Shown: piece after piece, positions 24,007 to 26,543 of the stretch
Numbering within the stretch: position 1 is the first letter of the stretch
How the letters are laid out: each line of letters begins with the position of its first letter
Assembly: GCA_013375405.1 (NCBI GenBank)
Contig: JABXJU010000034.1
Span: forward strand, 1-26,543
Direction of reading: 5' to 3'
Origin: Candidatus Helarchaeota archaeon
Lineage (GTDB): Archaea; Asgardarchaeota; Lokiarchaeia; Helarchaeales; HEL-GB-A
DNA: 26,543 nt
Notes under the pieces: generated by a model
Told to the model about the DNA's origin: nothing
The model's database searches: none
The model's input: only the letters and a program-made list of their open reading frames with translations
Program-made: the position numbers and the translations under genes

Positions 24007-24937
24007 CTTTCCAGCAGATTTTTTTAAACTCGCACCTTGTGCATATATTAGGAAAGCGGGTAGTCTGAAACAGGTTTATGTCTAATTCTTTGTATTTTTT
24101 ACCATTGACCAATCTTTTCATTTGATTAATAGAGTTAAAAATGTAATCTTCTAAGTCTGCAATATCTTGTCTTGACAAAGAGTATTTTCTGATTTGATTT
24201 CTGAGGAGTTGATATTCGATCAATTTATAATTATCTAGAGAACCGGATACTAATTGAAATTCCTTTGGAAAGTCGCGGTGAGGCTCTATTAATGAAAGAA
24301 CGTATCCGTAGATACCCAATTGGAGCCAATATTCAACTGTGCCAAATGCATGGACTTTCCAGTCTACGACCATAGGTTCAGAGCGTTCAAAAAACACAAT
24401 TAGATCTGGAGTGCAGGTTAAAGTTGTGTACTCAAAATAATGCGTTAATGTTCTCTGTGCAATGATTTGAGAGCTACTCTGGAAAATATTCTTTAAAAAA
24501 TTTGATTTAAGCAAATTTAGAAGAGAAGCTTCAATTTCTTCGATAGCCGTCTGTATTTTTGTATCATCTAAACCGTCGTTATATTCTAAGTCATAAAAAG
24601 CAGCATAGTCATCTCCTGCTTTAGATTTAGTCATATCGGGTTCTCTAAATCTAAGTGCCCTACCAAATTCAAGTTGTCTTTCTATAATGCTTGATGCGAA
24701 TTTTAACACTTTGTCTTCAGAAGGAATTTTTCTCAATAATAATTCTGGCACTATGGCTTTCTTGATTACAGTATCAACTAGAATTCCCCTCCAGGCTGAA
24801 ATGCTTTTTAACTGCTTTAGAAGATATATTTCTCTTCTGAGAGGATCTTTCTTACCGTGAGAAGCCGCTATTTGCGTAAAATACCACTTTCTTTGACATT
24901 TCGAAAATATCTTTGCTGATGAAACTGACCACCTCAT
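23990..24937 (-). CDS. Cas4-like Fe-S PD-(D/E)XK nuclease linked to Argonaute
   Basis: 315 residues with the RecB/Cas4 layout: SSAKIFSKCQRKWYF (C14), CTPDLIVF (D178), VVDWKV (D192-x-K194), QLGIYGY (Q206, Y210), and a C-terminal cysteine group C299, C302, C308 that with C14 would bind a 4Fe-4S cluster. Motif I normally has a histidine (G-x-x-x-H); here the stretch is WRGILVDTVI, with Asp at that place. The gene overlaps the Argonaute start by 17 nt and follows the XRE gene by 4 nt. Cas4-like and other PD-(D/E)XK nucleases are known neighbours of pAgo genes. A role in generating or trimming guide or target DNA for Argonaute is the simplest inference. Confidence 0.82.
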   Translation of the reverse strand: MRWSVSSAKIFSKCQRKWYFTQIAASHGKKDPLRREIYLLKQLKSISAWRGILVDTVIKKAIVPELLLRKIPSEDKVLKFASSIIERQLEFGRALRFREPDMTKSKAGDDYAAFYDLEYNDGLDDTKIQTAIEEIEASLLNLLKSNFLKNIFQSSSQIIAQRTLTHYFEYTTLTCTPDLIVFFERSEPMVVDWKVHAFGTVEYWLQLGIYGYVLSLIEPHRDFPKEFQLVSGSLDNYKLIEYQLLRNQIRKYSLSRQDIADLEDYIFNSINQMKRLVNGKKYKELDINLFQTTRFPNICTRCEFKKICWKDDEYE

Positions 24938-24941
24938 ATTA

Positions 24942-25289
24942 TCACTTCTTTTTTATTGATCTGAGGAACTGTAAATATTCAGTTAACTTCTCCTCTTCTT
25001 CTGGTGTTAAATCATCGATCATACTCCCTAATCGATTTAATCGTATCCTTATGTCCTTCTTGTTTGCTTCAGGGACTGGATATCCAGCAAGGTTCATTAA
25101 AAATTCGTAGGATACTTGATAGCAATCGGCTAATTTATGTAGCACTGAGGGAGAGGGTCTAGATATTTTGTTGTTTTCCAACTGGGACAAGTATGCATTC
25201 GAAATACCAGTCTTTTCTTCGACTGATCTCAAAGTGAGATTTCGTTTCTTCCTCTGTTGCCTTAAGCAATGTCCCAGTTTTCTATTCAT
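24942..25289 (-). CDS. XRE-family HTH regulator of the Argonaute operon
   Basis: 115 residues. A Cro/CI-type helix-turn-helix spans roughly residues 5-65: LGHCLRQQRKKRNLTLRSVEEKTGISNAYLSQLENNKISRPSPSVLHKLADCY, with the recognition helix at AYLSQLEN. A short acidic/helical C-terminus (DDLTPEEEEKLTEYLQFLRSIKKK) may mediate dimers. As the first gene of a five-gene operon it most likely represses its own promoter. The peptidase encoded last could relieve that repression by cleavage, as in XRE/ImmA pairs. Its transcript appears leaderless. Confidence 0.88.
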   Translation of the reverse strand: MNRKLGHCLRQQRKKRNLTLRSVEEKTGISNAYLSQLENNKISRPSPSVLHKLADCYQVSYEFLMNLAGYPVPEANKKDIRIRLNRLGSMIDDLTPEEEEKLTEYLQFLRSIKKK

Positions 25290-25303
25290 AATACTTTATT
25301 AAT

Positions 25304-25333
25304 ATAATAATATATAAATGTTAACTATGTCAA
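25304..25333 (-). promoter_or_regulatory. Promoter of the Argonaute operon
   Basis: Minus strand. TTTATATA (25311-25318) is centred about 25 nt upstream of the XRE ATG, the archaeal leaderless geometry. The same stretch can also be read as a bacterial promoter: TTGACA (25328-25333), 18-nt spacer, TATTAT (25304-25309). GTTAAC at 25320-25325 and the AT-rich near-symmetrical block around 25299-25317 are possible operator sites for the XRE protein. Confidence 0.5.
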
Positions 25334-25512
25334 GCAAAAATTTGATATATTTAGCAAAACAAGAAAAATGTCTCAAGGGGAGAAATATAAGGTAACTTCT
25401 CAATCTGAAAGATTTAAAAATAATATAGATACGAGATTGCTTCATATGGATGTGTGTTCTTTTCCGTTCTCTTCCGTATTGCTTCTTCTACTGCCAGAAA
25501 ATATTAAAAAGG

Positions 25513-25560
25513 GGGTCTACGGCCTTCCGGCCTTGACCCAAGCCTCTTTTTATATCTTTT
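25513..25560 (+). terminator. Hairpin with T-rich tail
   Basis: GGGTC (25513-25517) pairs with GACCC (25535-25539) around an inner GGCC/GGCC stem, followed by CTCTTTTTATATCTTTT. This looks like an intrinsic terminator on the plus strand, although no confident plus-strand gene precedes it. Confidence 0.4.
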
Positions 25561-25585
25561 CTCCTTGAGACAGCCAGAAACCAGA

Positions 25586-25603
25586 CGAAAGCTTTCGCTT
25601 TTT
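25586..25603 (+). terminator. Palindrome CGAAAGCTTTCG with T-run
   Basis: A perfect 12-nt palindrome (25586-25597) followed directly by CTTTTT. It could terminate plus-strand transcription or be a dyad binding site. Confidence 0.3.
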
Positions 25604-25743
25604 ATCCGCCCACCTCTTGGTTAACTTCTACACCTGCTAAATTTTGCCCTCCAGCTTACCCTAGACCACTACGGAAAAATTAAAGAGTCTAATTAGGGGC
25701 TTCGGAGATGGAAGCTTCTTGAGTGGAAGAGGAAGTGATAGAG

Positions 25744-25896
25744 ATGGGATTCGTGATAATCCAGAAATACTGCCTGAAGTGCGGATGTGAGTTTTCAACT
25801 CATGAGGATAGAGTTAACTTCTGAACGGACTGTTATCTTGATGAATTTGAACGCCTTGAATATCTTGAAGGTGGTTTAGATGAAAAACAGGCTTAG
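25744..25896 (+). CDS. Small zinc-ribbon protein with in-frame TGA
   Basis: The frame from ATG 25744 runs 26 codons to TGA at 25822-25824 and then continues open for 23 more codons to TAG at 25894. Before the TGA is YCLKCGC (first CxxC knuckle); after it comes TDCYLDEF. If the TGA position were cysteine, the second knuckle would be CTDC, completing a four-cysteine zinc ribbon. The end overlaps the next ATG (25880), as expected for an intact coupled gene pair. TGA ends other genes here (for example 24942), so general recoding is unlikely. The choices are a point mutation of TGC or TGT, a sequencing error, or selenocysteine. GAGGAAGTGATAGAG precedes the ATG. Confidence 0.5.
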
Positions 25897-26269
25897 CATC
25901 GGAGAGATATTCGACGTCCTTGAAACAGAAATCAATCTATTGATGGAAGAAAATGACGGCGGTGAACACACCGGGAAGATAAAGTCCATTTCATTGCTGC
26001 TAGAAGATAGAGTTAAGGAATTGTATGGGCTGGCAAATTGGAGAAAGGCGCAAGAGAAACCGGAGATTTCGGAGAGCCGGAAAGAAACCTGCATGTGCGG
26101 CCAGCCATGGGTTTATGAGGATAGCTTTTTCGGGAGAGTTTTCGGAAGATGCGAAGAAGAATATTGCTTCATGAATGTGAAAAGACGGGTTGGATACGAT
26201 GAAAAAATGAAAGAGAAATTCTCGGATTTACTAACAATAGTAAGCAGATATATATGGATATCGCCGTAG
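25880..26269 (+). CDS. Small Cys-containing protein of unknown function
   Basis: 129 residues. The N-terminal half is helical and acidic (IGEIFDVLETEINLLMEE). The C-terminal half has CMCGQPW and later RCEEEYCFMNVKRR, four or five cysteines that could bind one zinc. I do not recognise the family. The start overlaps the end of the preceding zinc-ribbon frame, and GAAGGTGG lies 8-15 nt upstream, indicating a coupled pair. Such small Cys-rich gene pairs are common in archaeal viruses and plasmids, but no viral hallmark is visible here. Confidence 0.65.
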   Translation: MKNRLSIGEIFDVLETEINLLMEENDGGEHTGKIKSISLLLEDRVKELYGLANWRKAQEKPEISESRKETCMCGQPWVYEDSFFGRVFGRCEEEYCFMNVKRRVGYDEKMKEKFSDLLTIVSRYIWISP

Positions 26270-26543
26270 GCAGGTTTGGGTGAAGCTTAGAAAAACCAAG
26301 TTATGCCTTGTTATGCTCACACGCAAAGGTCGAAGCGACCAAAGCAAGCAAAAAGTCCCATTTTCTGGAGCCAAGGTTTTAAACTTCTGGAAAACCTGGG
26401 CTCACCCGCCTCCCGGCTTATTTTAAAAAGCAACTTTAAATCACCGCTACAAGATATTTGTAGACATTTGTTCTAACCACATCCACTTGCAATTATCCCA
26501 TAACCAGAGCTAATTGTAATATCTACAAGATTCTGCTATAATT
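26270..26543. other. Intergenic right end with inverted repeats
   Basis: 274 nt with no gene. It has a perfect GGTCG/CGACC hairpin (26328-26340) and a larger stem, AAGGTTTT with AAAACCT (26371-26399). GGGTGA (26278) also pairs with TCACCC (26402). Together these could fold as one structured RNA or act as a terminator region for the preceding gene pair. Confidence 0.4.

Larger units (their letters stand above)
25334..25743. other. Intergenic region with hairpins
   Basis: 410 nt between the divergent XRE gene and the Cys-rich small gene. A plus-strand frame at 25368-25568 is probably not coding: it runs through a GC hairpin, has no family resemblance and no ribosome site. The interest here is structural: a GC hairpin at 25513-25539 and a 12-nt palindrome at 25586-25597, each followed by T-rich DNA. 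A small RNA ending at these sites is possible but unproven. Confidence 0.5.

Noticed and set aside
25368..25568. Plus-strand 66-codon frame beginning MSQGEKYKV
   Set aside because: Runs through a GC hairpin and T-rich tail, no ribosome site, no recognisable sequence; treated as noncoding.

Overview
The window is a 26.5 kb, AT-rich, gene-dense accessory region, essentially a defence island. Its ancestry is mixed. The middle and right parts look archaeal. Three minus-strand genes have a TATA-like box centred about 25 nt upstream of the ATG with no room for a leader (25289, 19503 and 16865). There is a lipobox-bearing surface protein of a kind I associate with archaea, especially DPANN lineages, and a nuclease with a C-terminal C2H2 finger. 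The left edge carries fragments of two tRNA genes (Asp-GTC 3' half, Leu-CAG 5' half) that are bacterial in type, and the left-hand genes have strong Shine-Dalgarno sites. I read this as an archaeal genome with laterally acquired integrative DNA, or less likely the reverse. The window alone does not decide it.

Layout. 1-2652: almost gene-free, with the two broken tRNA genes. Each is followed at similar distances by the same two short motifs, which looks like the ends of related integrated elements; a 60-nt direct repeat pair lies between them. 2653-6390 (+): DUF262/HNH restriction-like protein, small GIY-YIG-like protein, membrane-anchored protein of unknown function, and SIR2-like protein. 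6618-15879 (-): tightly packed operon of an Eco57I-class adenine methyltransferase, a small PD-(D/E)XK protein, a TcmP/three-cysteine radical-SAM-like fusion, and a PLD-SNF2 helicase. 16005-16865 (-): Cas4-like nuclease with a zinc finger. 16976-19503 (-): large surface lipoprotein split by a one-base frameshift. 19613-20006 (+): two very small genes. 20036-25289 (-): operon of an XRE regulator, a Cas4-like nuclease, a long prokaryotic Argonaute, a helical protein and an HELGH metallopeptidase. 25744-26269 (+): two small Cys-rich genes, the first with an in-frame TGA where a zinc-ligand cysteine is expected.

How the genes may work together. The Argonaute operon is the strongest candidate for an undescribed system: a guide-dependent nuclease, a partner Fe-S nuclease that could make or trim guides, and a downstream helical/peptidase pair joined by an ATGA overlap that could act as effector and partner, under an XRE regulator. 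The methyltransferase/helicase operon resembles restriction-modification or DISARM-like defence, but lacks the signature DISARM and BREX genes and contains an unusual TcmP-radical-SAM fusion. The left cluster adds a likely modified-DNA endonuclease and an NAD-depleting SIR2-type effector. All functional statements rest on motif recognition by eye; no searches were run.
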